A stretch of 64,000 bases of DNA from Streptomyces calvus (GTDB lineage: Bacteria > Actinomycetota > Actinomycetes > Streptomycetales > Streptomycetaceae), in contig NZ_VCNP01000056.1 of the NCBI RefSeq assembly GCF_006782915.1, forward strand, positions 868,001-932,000, in the 5' to 3' direction. Positions 43,074-51,493 of the stretch are shown here, in pieces (positions within the stretch are counted from its first letter, which is position 1; the number at the start of each line of letters is the position of its first letter). The notes beneath the pieces are model-generated. The model was not told the DNA's origin and searched no databases. It saw nothing but the letters and a program-made list of their open reading frames with translations. The translations under genes were made by a program, and so were the position numbers.

Positions 43074-43475
43074 TCTGACCTCCTTCGAGGCCGTCAACGG
43101 ACCCGGTTGGTTCAATATTCCACTACCTGGCTGTGCCGGTGGCGGAGGCCGGTTCCGTGTCGCGGGACAGCCGCGCGGACCGGGCGACCGGTGGCCGACC
43201 TCGTGTGAAATGGATTTCTTCCGCGAGTGAACTCCACCCCGCTGTGCACGGTGCAATCGATTGCAGATCGGGGCGTCCTTGTCCTGTTCGTCCTGCGGCT
43301 TCGGTGTGCGGTGCGGTGTGTCAACCAGTGTCAACCACCCTATGGACAGGACCTCTTGCCGCGCTCCTGCCGAACGCGCCGGCCCGCTCCACCCGTTGAC
43401 GTGTTCGCGCCGCCCCTAGTACCGTCCGCTGAAATCGATTTCGAGACTGGCTCGAGCCTCACCGGGAGCACGTCC
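43074..43475. promoter_or_regulatory. 402-bp divergent regulatory region of the secreted-enzyme cluster
   Basis: No gene. It contains three palindromes: GAAATGGATTTC (43207-43218), TGCAATCGATTGCA (43252-43265) and GAAATCGATTTC (43431-43442). It also has a promoter-like pair TTGACG (43396-43401) and TAGTAC (43417-43422) with a short 15-bp spacer. Sequence around 43113-43125 (TTCAATATTCC) is unusually AT-rich and may be the TPR promoter. Confidence 0.6.
43431..43442. promoter_or_regulatory. LacI-type operator at the cluster promoter
   Basis: TGAAATCGATTTCG (43430-43443) fits the LacI/cre consensus TGWAANCGNTNWCA at every position but the last, with a perfect GAAATCGATTTC core. It sits about nine bases past the candidate -10, over the expected transcription start, so a bound LacI-family protein would block the cluster. 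Confidence 0.55.
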
Positions 43476-46301
43476 ATGCGCAGAGCCGTACCACCTCTCA
43501 GACCGGCCACGACCGCCGGCCGTGCCCTGGCCACGGCCTTCCTCGCACTCGGCACGCTGCTGACCGTCCTGCCGCCGGGCCCTGCCGCGGCCGGCACGGC
43601 GTCGGCGCCCCTCGAACCGGCGGGAGTCTCCGCGGCCGCCGCCGGTTCGCCGCCGGCGAGCGACTTCTTCTCGACCGTCGCCGTGGACCCCGCGGCCACC
43701 GTCGGCGCGCCCGCGGTCGGTGACAACAAACCGCACGGCGACCTGTGGCCGAACTGCTGGTCCGACGACGACCACGTGTACGCCGCGTACGGCGACGGCA
43801 TCGGATTCGGCACCGACGACAGCGACATCGGCGTCGCCCGCATCTCCGGCATGCCCGGCGGCCTCGGCGGAACGCAGCTCTCCACGGACGTCAGCCAGAT
43901 CTGGAGCGCGGACCACAACCGCAAGCCCACCGGCATGGCCTGCGTCAACGGTGACCTGTACCTCGCGGTGCAGGACCTGGCGATGGACTTCAACGACGCC
44001 CCGGCCGCGACGATCGCCAAGTCCACCGACAAGGGCCGCACCTGGACCTGGGACCGCAGCCGGCCGATGTTCGGCGGCGGTGTCTTCACCACGGTGATGT
44101 TCCTGGATTACGGCAAGAACTACGCCAACGCCCCCGACGACTACGTGTACGCGTACGGCCTGGACCACAACTGGCGGGACTCCTTCGACAACACCGTCCC
44201 CGACCCCGTCGACCTGTACCTGGCGCGCGTCCACCGGACCTCGGTCATGGACGAGAACGCCTGGCAGTACATGTCCGGCACCGACGCCTCGGGCAACCCG
44301 GTCTGGTCCACGGACATCGCGCGGCGCCAGCCGGTCCTCCACGACGACCGGCGCATCTACCAGAACGTCATCACCGCCGGCCGGGCGCGCGACATGACGG
44401 TCCTCGGCCAGGGCGGCGTGGTCCACAACAAGCCCCTGAACCGCTACATCTACACCTCGTGGACCGAGTACACCTTCGAGTTCTACGAGTCCCCGACTCC
44501 CTGGGGGCCGTGGAAGCACTTCGCGACCAAGGACTTCGGCGGCTACCCCTGGACCCACACCAAGCACGGCGGCTACGCGACGACGATCCCGTCGAAGTAC
44601 ATCAGCGCCGATGGCAAGTCCATGTGGCTCCAGTCCAACGTCTGCCCCTGCGGCGGCGGTTACCCGGCCGGCGACCACTGGGCGTACACCTTCTCCCTGC
44701 GGAAGCTGAGCCTGGAGCCGCGCCGTGACACCACTCCCGGCAACGCCGCCGACCCCGCCCGCAACCTGGCCCGCGAGCCCGGCACGGTGCCCGTCCAGCG
44801 CGCCACCCACTTCGGCAAGGACTCCTTCTACGCCGACGGCAACCGCGACCAGAGCGAGGACGACTGGAACGACGAGCGCAAGGACGCCAGTTGGTGGGGC
44901 TACACCTGGCCGCGCCAGTACATGATGAACAAGGTCACCTACACGACGGGTGACATGTTCGCCGACGGCGGCTGGTTCGCCGGTGACCTGCGGGTGCAGG
45001 TGCGGCGCGACAACCGGTGGGTGGACGTCTCGGGCCAGCGCGTGGGGCCCGACTACCCGTACGGCAGCTCCGCCGGCCCGCACCGCACCTACACCTTCTC
45101 CTTCGACCCGACGGCGGGCGACGGCGTGCGGATCACCGGCCGGCCGGGCGGCGAGAAGACCTTCACCTCCATCGCGGAACTCGAGGTCCACTACGGCGAC
45201 GCGGGCGGCCTGATGCTCGGCGGTTCACCGACGGACGTGACCGGTGACGGCAAGGACGACATCGTCACGTTCACCCGCGGCACCGCGGCCGAGGTCTACG
45301 CGGCGCCCTCGGACGGCACCGCGTTCACCGGCGGCGGCAAGTGGAACGACCACTTCGCCCCCGCCGGGGAGACGCCGCTCACCGGTGACTTCAACGGGGA
45401 CGACAAGGACGACGCGATCACCTTCACACAGGGGGCGACGGCCGACGTCCATGTCGCGCCCTCCACCGGCACCTCGTTCGGCGCCGGGGAGAAGTGGAGC
45501 GACCACTTCGCGCCCGGTGGCGAGGCCCCGGCCGTGGGCGACTTCGACGGCGACGGGACCGACGACATCGTCACCTTCACCCAGGACGACACCGCCGACG
45601 TCTACGTGTCCCTCTCCAGCGGCAAGTCCTTCGCCACCGGCGGGAAATGGCACGACCACTTCGCGCCGCGCGGCGAGTTCCCGGCCGTGGGCGACGTGAA
45701 CGGCGACACGAAGGACGACATCATCACCTTCACCAAGGGCACCGAGGCCGCCGTCTACGTCGCCTTCTCCGACGGCACGTCGTTCGGGCCCGCGCGCAAG
45801 GTCCTCACCGGCTTCTCGCCCGGCGCCGAACTGCCGCGCGTGGGCGACTTCGACGGGGACAGCCGCGACGACATCGCCTCCTTCACCGCCGACGCGGCCG
45901 CCGAGGTCCGGGTCGCCCTGTCCGACGGCGAGGGCTTCGTCACCAAGGGCGTCTGGCACGACGCGTTCTCGGGCCCCGGCGCCTTCCCGTACGTCGGTGA
46001 CTTCGACGAGGACGGCCGGGACGACGTGGTCTCCTTCGACCACAACCCCGGCGCCGATGTCCACGTGGCGCTCTCGTCCGGCACCGCCTTCGGTCGAAGA
46101 AGTGGAACGAGTTCTTCGGCACGCCCGGCGAGACCTCTCTCTGAGCCCCCCGCCCCACCCTCTCCACTCCTGGCATCCGGGCGCGCGCCCTCGATCGGCG
46201 CGCGTCCCGGGCAGCCGTGCGCCGCCAACCCACCGACGGCGATTCCCGACCCCATGGAAGGAAGACCGAAGTGCGAAGACGGCACCTCGCCCTGGGCCTG
46301 A
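43476..46301 (+). CDS. Secreted propeller (DUF4185-like), discoidin-like, VCBS-repeat protein; frameshifted 3' end
   Basis: As read, 941 residues. Residues 1-40 are a Sec signal ending in GPAAAG. Residues about 65-410 are a beta-propeller of DUF4185/glycosidase type (GDLWPNCWSDDDHVYAAYGDG, WGPWKHFATKDFGG). Residues about 425-575 resemble an F5/8-type discoidin domain (RNLAREPGTVPVQRATHFGKDSF). From 580 come VCBS repeats with DFNGDDKDD-type calcium loops. After base 46096 the frame leaves the family: one missing base would restore KKWNEFFGTPGETSL and a TGA at 46142-46144. The present frame instead runs into the next gene, overlapping its start by 31 bases. It could act on arabinan-like wall polysaccharide; this is inference. 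Confidence 0.8.
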   Translation: MRRAVPPLRPATTAGRALATAFLALGTLLTVLPPGPAAAGTASAPLEPAGVSAAAAGSPPASDFFSTVAVDPAATVGAPAVGDNKPHGDLWPNCWSDDDHVYAAYGDGIGFGTDDSDIGVARISGMPGGLGGTQLSTDVSQIWSADHNRKPTGMACVNGDLYLAVQDLAMDFNDAPAATIAKSTDKGRTWTWDRSRPMFGGGVFTTVMFLDYGKNYANAPDDYVYAYGLDHNWRDSFDNTVPDPVDLYLARVHRTSVMDENAWQYMSGTDASGNPVWSTDIARRQPVLHDDRRIYQNVITAGRARDMTVLGQGGVVHNKPLNRYIYTSWTEYTFEFYESPTPWGPWKHFATKDFGGYPWTHTKHGGYATTIPSKYISADGKSMWLQSNVCPCGGGYPAGDHWAYTFSLRKLSLEPRRDTTPGNAADPARNLAREPGTVPVQRATHFGKDSFYADGNRDQSEDDWNDERKDASWWGYTWPRQYMMNKVTYTTGDMFADGGWFAGDLRVQVRRDNRWVDVSGQRVGPDYPYGSSAGPHRTYTFSFDPTAGDGVRITGRPGGEKTFTSIAELEVHYGDAGGLMLGGSPTDVTGDGKDDIVTFTRGTAAEVYAAPSDGTAFTGGGKWNDHFAPAGETPLTGDFNGDDKDDAITFTQGATADVHVAPSTGTSFGAGEKWSDHFAPGGEAPAVGDFDGDGTDDIVTFTQDDTADVYVSLSSGKSFATGGKWHDHFAPRGEFPAVGDVNGDTKDDIITFTKGTEAAVYVAFSDGTSFGPARKVLTGFSPGAELPRVGDFDGDSRDDIASFTADAAAEVRVALSDGEGFVTKGVWHDAFSGPGAFPYVGDFDEDGRDDVVSFDHNPGADVHVALSSGTAFGRRSGTSSSARPARPLSEPPAPPSPLLASGRAPSIGARPGQPCAANPPTAIPDPMEGRPKCEDGTSPWA

Positions 46302-47761
46302 TCGGCACCGTACTGGCCTCCAGCGCCCTCCTGGTCCCCGCGCAGACGGCCTCGGCCGCGGGCCCCCGCCCCGACTTCCGCGCGCCCTGGCCGTGCGGAG
46401 AGGGACGGGACTACTACCACCACTCCTCCGAGGTCCACAACGCGCTGGACTTCAACATCGCGGGCTCCGCCGACCTCGGCACCCCGGCCCTGGCCTCGGC
46501 GTCCGGCACCGTGATCGACGTGGTGCCCATGCCCAACTCCTCCGGGTACGGCAACTACGTGCGCGTCGACCACGGTGGCGGCTGGACCAGCCTGGTCGCT
46601 CACCTGGACCGCATCTCCGTCGCCAAGGGCCAGTACGTCCGCACCGGTGACGAACTGGGCAAGGTCGGCAACACGGGCGAGTCGTTCGGGGCCCACCTGC
46701 ACTACGAGCAGGAGGCAGACGGCCAGAACCAGCCCATCGTCATCGACGGGGTGGCGCTGCGCTACAGCGCCACGGCCGCCCGCCACACCAGCGGCAACTG
46801 CGGAACCCCTCAGCCGATCATGGCCGGTTCGCCGACGGACTTCACGGGGGACGGGGTGGACGACATCGTGACGTTCACTCAGAACCCGGAGGCGGATGTG
46901 TATGTCGCCGCGTCCACGCGTGAGGGGTTCGGCGGGGCGAAGGTGTGGCACGACTTCTTCGCGCCGGGCGGGGAGACGCCGTTGACGGGTGACTTCAACG
47001 GTGACGACAAGGACGACGTCGTGACGTTCACCAAGGGTGCCGACTCGGATGTGTATGTGGCGTTGTCGAATGGTGACGGGTTCGGTCCTGCGGCGGTGTG
47101 GCACGACCATTTCGCGCCGGGTGGTGAGGTGCCCGCGGTCGGTGATGTGAACGGTGACGGTTTCGACGACATCGTGACGTTCACGCATGACGCCGAGGCC
47201 AATGTGTATGTGGCCCTGTCCAATGGCAGCAGTGGTTTCCGTCCTGCGACGGTGTGGCACGACTTCTTCGCGCCGGCCGGTGAGTTCCCGGCTCTGGGTG
47301 ACGTGGACGGTGACGGTGACGACGATCTGATCACCTTCACTCAGGGCAGTACCGCGGACGTGTATGTGGCTCTGTCGAACGGGGAGAACGGTTTCGGGGT
47401 GGGCAAGCTCGTCCACGAGCACTTCGCTCCGGCCGGTGAGCAGCCTCGTGTGGGTGACGTCAACGGTGACAAGAAGGACGACATCGTCGCCTTCACACAG
47501 GGCGCCAACCCCGATGTTTTCGTGGCGCTTTCGGACGGGTCAGGGTTCGGGGGCGGGCAGCTCTGGAACGAGTTCTTCTCGCCCTCCGGTGAGTTCCCCT
47601 ATGTCGGTGACTACGACGGTGACGGCAAGGACGACATCGTCACCTTCACCCACAACGCCGAGGCCGACGTCTACGTAGCCACGTCCAACGGCACCGACGG
47701 CTTCATCAACGGCCGCAAGTGGCACGACTTCTTCGGCACCCCCGGCGAAACCACCCTCTAG
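46271..47761 (+). CDS. Secreted M23 peptidase with VCBS module
   Basis: A 496-residue secreted protein. Residues 1-30 are a signal peptide starting RRRHLALGLIG, possibly Tat type. Residues about 40-165 are a LytM/M23 zinc endopeptidase: HNALDFNI (His56, Asp60), YGNYVRVDHGGGWTSLVAHL, GDELGKVGNTG and GAHLHYEQ (His142, His144). From residue 186 six VCBS/FG-GAP repeats of about 51 residues each follow, ending in FFGTPGETTL. M23 enzymes cut peptide cross-bridges of peptidoglycan. The GTG lies eight bases past GGAAGGA. Confidence 0.92.
   Translation: MRRRHLALGLIGTVLASSALLVPAQTASAAGPRPDFRAPWPCGEGRDYYHHSSEVHNALDFNIAGSADLGTPALASASGTVIDVVPMPNSSGYGNYVRVDHGGGWTSLVAHLDRISVAKGQYVRTGDELGKVGNTGESFGAHLHYEQEADGQNQPIVIDGVALRYSATAARHTSGNCGTPQPIMAGSPTDFTGDGVDDIVTFTQNPEADVYVAASTREGFGGAKVWHDFFAPGGETPLTGDFNGDDKDDVVTFTKGADSDVYVALSNGDGFGPAAVWHDHFAPGGEVPAVGDVNGDGFDDIVTFTHDAEANVYVALSNGSSGFRPATVWHDFFAPAGEFPALGDVDGDGDDDLITFTQGSTADVYVALSNGENGFGVGKLVHEHFAPAGEQPRVGDVNGDKKDDIVAFTQGANPDVFVALSDGSGFGGGQLWNEFFSPSGEFPYVGDYDGDGKDDIVTFTHNAEADVYVATSNGTDGFINGRKWHDFFGTPGETTL
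47225..47757. repeat. 533-bp near-identical repeat, copy 1
   Basis: This block recurs at 48747-49279 (offset 1522) with only four mismatches, at 47400, 47438, 47573 and 47646. It codes the last four VCBS repeats of the M23 protein. Unlike flanking genes it uses many T-ending codons (GGT, GTGTAT, TCT). Confidence 0.9.
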
Positions 47762-47795
47762 CCACCACCCACCCCGACTCCGAAAGGGCACACCC

Positions 47796-49283
47796 ATGCC
47801 CCGTGCCAGACTTCTGTCCTCCTGCGCCGCCGGGTTCGCGGCGGCGGGTCTCCTGATAGCCGCCGGTGCCACCCCCGCCCAGGCCGCCGATCCGTCGCCG
47901 AAGCCGCCCAAGAACCTGGCCAACGCCGAGATCCTGGACGACTCGTGCTACGTGCCGCCGACGCACGACCCGAACATCCTCGTGGACGTCCTGCGCGTCG
48001 CCCGCACCCACAACGCCAACGCCAAGGTGACCCTGGCGGCCTTCGAGGCCGGCTGGGTCGAGTCCCACATGAACAACCTGCCCTGCGGCGACAAGGACTC
48101 CATCGGGGTCTTCCAGCAGCGGCCCAGCTATGGCTGGGGAACCGTCGAGCAGATCATGGACCCCTGGTACGCGGCGACGCAGTTCGTCACCCGTGCCATC
48201 GCCAAGGACCGCGCGAACCCCGGCTACACCGCCGGCCAGCTCGCCCAGAGCGTCCAGGGCTCCGCCTTCCCCTCCCGCTACGACGAGGCCGAGTCCAAGG
48301 CCCGCGCCCTGCTTGCCGAGGCGCAGCGCAGCACGGCCGTCTTCGGCGGAGGCCCCACCGACTTCACCGGTGACCTCAAGGCCGACATCATCACCTTCAC
48401 CCAGAACACCGAGGCGGACACCTACGTCGCGTCGTCCACGGGCGGCGAGTTCGGCGGGGCGAAGGTGTGGCACGACTTCTTCGCGCCGGGCGGTGAGACC
48501 CCGCTGACGGGTGACTTCAACGGCGACGACAAGGCCGACGTCGTCACCTTCGCGCACGGTCCCGAAGCCGACGTGTACGTGTCGCTCTCCAACGGTGACG
48601 GGTTCGGCCCTGCGACGATCTGGCACGACTTCTTCGCACAGCGGCACGAAACTCCCGCCGTCGGTGACGTGAACGCCGACGGATACGACGACATCGTGAC
48701 GTTCACCCGCGACGCCGACGCCAAGGTGTACGTGGCCCTGTCGAACGGCAGCAGTGGTTTCCGTCCTGCGACGGTGTGGCACGACTTCTTCGCGCCGGCC
48801 GGTGAGTTCCCGGCTCTGGGTGACGTGGACGGTGACGGTGACGACGATCTGATCACCTTCACTCAGGGCAGTACCGCGGACGTGTATGTGGCTCTGTCGA
48901 ACGGGGAGAACGGTTTCGGGGGGGGCAAGCTCGTCCACGAGCACTTCGCTCCGGCCGGTCAGCAGCCTCGTGTGGGTGACGTCAACGGTGACAAGAAGGA
49001 CGACATCGTCGCCTTCACACAGGGCGCCAACCCCGATGTTTTCGTGGCGCTTTCGGACGGGTCAGGGTTCGGGGGCGGGCAGCTCTGGAACGAGGTCTTC
49101 TCGCCCTCCGGTGAGTTCCCCTATGTCGGTGACTACGACGGTGACGGCAAGGACGACATCGTCACCTCCACCCACAACGCCGAGGCCGACGTCTACGTAG
49201 CCACGTCCAACGGCACCGACGGCTTCATCAACGGCCGCAAGTGGCACGACTTCTTCGGCACCCCCGGCGAAACCACCCTGTGA
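47796..49283 (+). CDS. Secreted lysozyme/transglycosylase-like protein with VCBS module
   Basis: A 495-residue protein. Residues 1-31 are a signal peptide (LLIAAGATPAQAA). Residues about 50-180 look like a lysozyme/lytic transglycosylase fold: VTLAAFEAGWVESHMNNL (candidate catalytic Glu84 or Glu89) and DSIGVFQQRPSYGWGT, where the G-FQQRP stretch is the usual substrate-groove loop. VCBS repeats start at about 188. The repeat region shows NEVFS and VTSTH where the sister proteins have NEFFS and VTFTH. It starts 34 bases after the M23 gene and is probably co-transcribed. Confidence 0.9.
   Translation: MPRARLLSSCAAGFAAAGLLIAAGATPAQAADPSPKPPKNLANAEILDDSCYVPPTHDPNILVDVLRVARTHNANAKVTLAAFEAGWVESHMNNLPCGDKDSIGVFQQRPSYGWGTVEQIMDPWYAATQFVTRAIAKDRANPGYTAGQLAQSVQGSAFPSRYDEAESKARALLAEAQRSTAVFGGGPTDFTGDLKADIITFTQNTEADTYVASSTGGEFGGAKVWHDFFAPGGETPLTGDFNGDDKADVVTFAHGPEADVYVSLSNGDGFGPATIWHDFFAQRHETPAVGDVNADGYDDIVTFTRDADAKVYVALSNGSSGFRPATVWHDFFAPAGEFPALGDVDGDGDDDLITFTQGSTADVYVALSNGENGFGGGKLVHEHFAPAGQQPRVGDVNGDKKDDIVAFTQGANPDVFVALSDGSGFGGGQLWNEVFSPSGEFPYVGDYDGDGKDDIVTSTHNAEADVYVATSNGTDGFINGRKWHDFFGTPGETTL
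48747..49279. repeat. 533-bp near-identical repeat, copy 2
   Basis: Second copy of the block at 47225-47757. The four differing bases are 48922, 48960, 49095 and 49168; each changes an amino acid (V to G, E to Q, F to V, F to S). Confidence 0.9.
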
Positions 49284-49338
49284 GCCGGTCTCACCTCCTT
49301 CCCTCTCCCGTCAAGTTCTCCGAATCCAGGGGTAATTC

Positions 49339-51462
49339 GTGTCTCCACACGCACGTCCGCACCCACGCGGACGCTCCGGAACCCGTGCGGCCGTCCTCGG
49401 CGCCGTCCTCGCGACGTCGCTGACGCTGGCCGGGCACACCGGGGCCGTCGCCGCCGACCGGCCCTCGGGCGACTCCCGGTCGACCGCGTCCGTACTGAAC
49501 GACGCCTTCGCCGCCGCGGGCAGGGAGTTCGGCGTCCCGCGCGACCTCCTGGTCGCGGTCGGTTACGGCGAGACCCACCTCGACGACCATGACGGCGAGC
49601 CGAGTTCGGCCAACGGCTACGGCGTGATGCACCTCGTCAGCAACCCGGAGCACCGGACGCTCGAGCAGGCCGCCGAACTCACCGGCCTGCCGGTCGGCGA
49701 GCTGAAGCGCGACAGCCGGGCCAACATCCGCGGTGCCGCGGCCGTCCTGCGGGCACACGCCGACCGGCTCGGCCTCGGCGCCACCGAGCGGAGCAGTGTC
49801 GACGAGTGGTACTCGGCCGTCGCCGCGTACGGCGGCGCGGACGAGGCGAGCACGGCACGGCTGTACGCCGACACCGTCTACGGCTTCCTGGCCGAGGGAG
49901 TCGTACAGCGGGCCGAGCGCGGCGAGCGCGTCACGGTGAAGCCGCGGAAGGTGGCGCCGGAGCGCGGCGCGTACGCGAAGGTGCTCCCGCCGGGAACCTC
50001 CACCGGCGACGGCGCGCAGTCCGAGGTCGGGATCCTGAGCGCCGACTACGGGCCGGCGCACTGGGTGCCCGCACACCCGAACAACTACCAGGCCGGGCGT
50101 TCGGCACGGATCGACAAGGTCGTCATCCATGTGACGCAGGGCTCGTACGCGGGCTCCATCAGCTGGTTCCAGAACGGCTCGGCCGGTGTGAGCTCACACT
50201 ATGTGGTCCGTTCCTCGGACGGTGATGTCACCCAGATGGTGCGTGACGCCGACACCGCGTACCACGCGCGCAGCGCCAATCCGTCGTCGCTGGGGATCGA
50301 GCACGAGGGGTACGTGGACAACCCGTCGTGGTTCACGGACGCCATGTACCGCTCGTCCGCCGCACTGACCCGGCACCTGTGCGACCTGCACGGCATCCCC
50401 AAGGACCGGGCGCACATCCTGGGCCACAACGAGCTGCCGGACAACGACCACACGGATCCGGGACCGCACTGGAACTGGAACTACTACATGCAGCTCGTCA
50501 ACAGCGGCGGCAGCCCGATGACGGCCGGTTCGCCGACGGACTTCACGGGGGACGGGGTGGACGACATCGTCACCTTCACGCAGAACCCGGAGGCGAACGT
50601 CTATGTGGCTGCCTCCACCCGTGAGGTGTTCGGTGAGGCGACGATCTGGCACGACTTCTTCGCGCCGGGCGGGGAGACGCCGTTGACGGGTGATTTCAAC
50701 GGTGACGACAGGGACGATGTGGTCACTTTCACCAAGGGTGTGGAGTCGGATGTGTATGTGGCCCTGTCCCATGGTGGCGGTTTCGGGCCCGCGAGTGTCT
50801 GGCACGACCACTTCTCGCCGGGGGGTGAGGTGCCGGCGGTGGGTGATGTGAACGCCGACGGTTACGACGACATCGTCACGTTCACCCATGACGCCGATGC
50901 CAAGGTGTATGTGGCGCTGTCCAATGGCAGTGACGGTTTCCGTCCGGCGACGGTGTGGCACGACTTCTTCGCGCCGGCGGGTGAGTTCCCGGCGCTCGGT
51001 GACGTCGACGGCGACGGTGACGACGATCTGATCACTTTCACTCAGGGCGCCACCGCGGACGTGTATGTCGCTCTGTCCAACGGCGACAACGCCTTCGGTG
51101 AGGGCAGGCTCGTGCACGAGCATTTCGCGCCGGCCGGTGAGCAGCCGCGTGTCGGTGACGTCAACGGTGACAAGAAGGACGACATCATCGCCTTCACGCA
51201 AGGCGCCGAATCCGATGTGTACGTGGCTTTGTCCGACGGTTCCGGGTTCGGTCCCGGCGCTCGCTGGAACGAGTTCTTCTCGCCCTCCGGTGAGTTCCCC
51301 TACGTCGGTGACTACGACGGTGACGGCAAGGACGACATCGTCACGTTCACCCACAACGCCGAGGCCGACGTGTACGTAGCCACGTCCAACGGCACCGACG
51401 GCTTCATCAACGGCCGCAAGTGGCACGACTTCTTCGGCACCCCCGGCGAAACCACCCTCTAG
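49339..51462 (+). CDS. Secreted transglycosylase-like and amidase_2 protein with VCBS module
   Basis: A 707-residue protein. Residues 1-39 are a signal peptide. Residues about 45-190 form a helical lysozyme-like domain (GVPRDLLVAVGYGETHL ... NGYGVMHLVSNPEH) with a Glu in YGETHL. Residues about 255-390 are an N-acetylmuramoyl-L-alanine amidase_2/PGRP domain: DKVVIHVTQGSYAG (zinc His), SSHYVVRSSDGDVTQMV, GIEHEGYV, HILGHNELP (His) and HTDPGPHWNW. Six VCBS repeats follow from 394. The GTG start follows AGGGG. It cuts glycan and/or the stem-peptide amide bond of peptidoglycan. Confidence 0.92.
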   Translation: MSPHARPHPRGRSGTRAAVLGAVLATSLTLAGHTGAVAADRPSGDSRSTASVLNDAFAAAGREFGVPRDLLVAVGYGETHLDDHDGEPSSANGYGVMHLVSNPEHRTLEQAAELTGLPVGELKRDSRANIRGAAAVLRAHADRLGLGATERSSVDEWYSAVAAYGGADEASTARLYADTVYGFLAEGVVQRAERGERVTVKPRKVAPERGAYAKVLPPGTSTGDGAQSEVGILSADYGPAHWVPAHPNNYQAGRSARIDKVVIHVTQGSYAGSISWFQNGSAGVSSHYVVRSSDGDVTQMVRDADTAYHARSANPSSLGIEHEGYVDNPSWFTDAMYRSSAALTRHLCDLHGIPKDRAHILGHNELPDNDHTDPGPHWNWNYYMQLVNSGGSPMTAGSPTDFTGDGVDDIVTFTQNPEANVYVAASTREVFGEATIWHDFFAPGGETPLTGDFNGDDRDDVVTFTKGVESDVYVALSHGGGFGPASVWHDHFSPGGEVPAVGDVNADGYDDIVTFTHDADAKVYVALSNGSDGFRPATVWHDFFAPAGEFPALGDVDGDGDDDLITFTQGATADVYVALSNGDNAFGEGRLVHEHFAPAGEQPRVGDVNGDKKDDIIAFTQGAESDVYVALSDGSGFGPGARWNEFFSPSGEFPYVGDYDGDGKDDIVTFTHNAEADVYVATSNGTDGFINGRKWHDFFGTPGETTL

Positions 51463-51493
51463 AAACCGGCCTCCAGCAGGAAAGGAACCTGTG

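Noticed and set aside
43416..45191. Minus-strand open frames opposite the VCBS cluster
   Set aside because: They contain VCBS-like periodicity only because they mirror the repeats of the real genes; no ribosome sites or start contexts support them.
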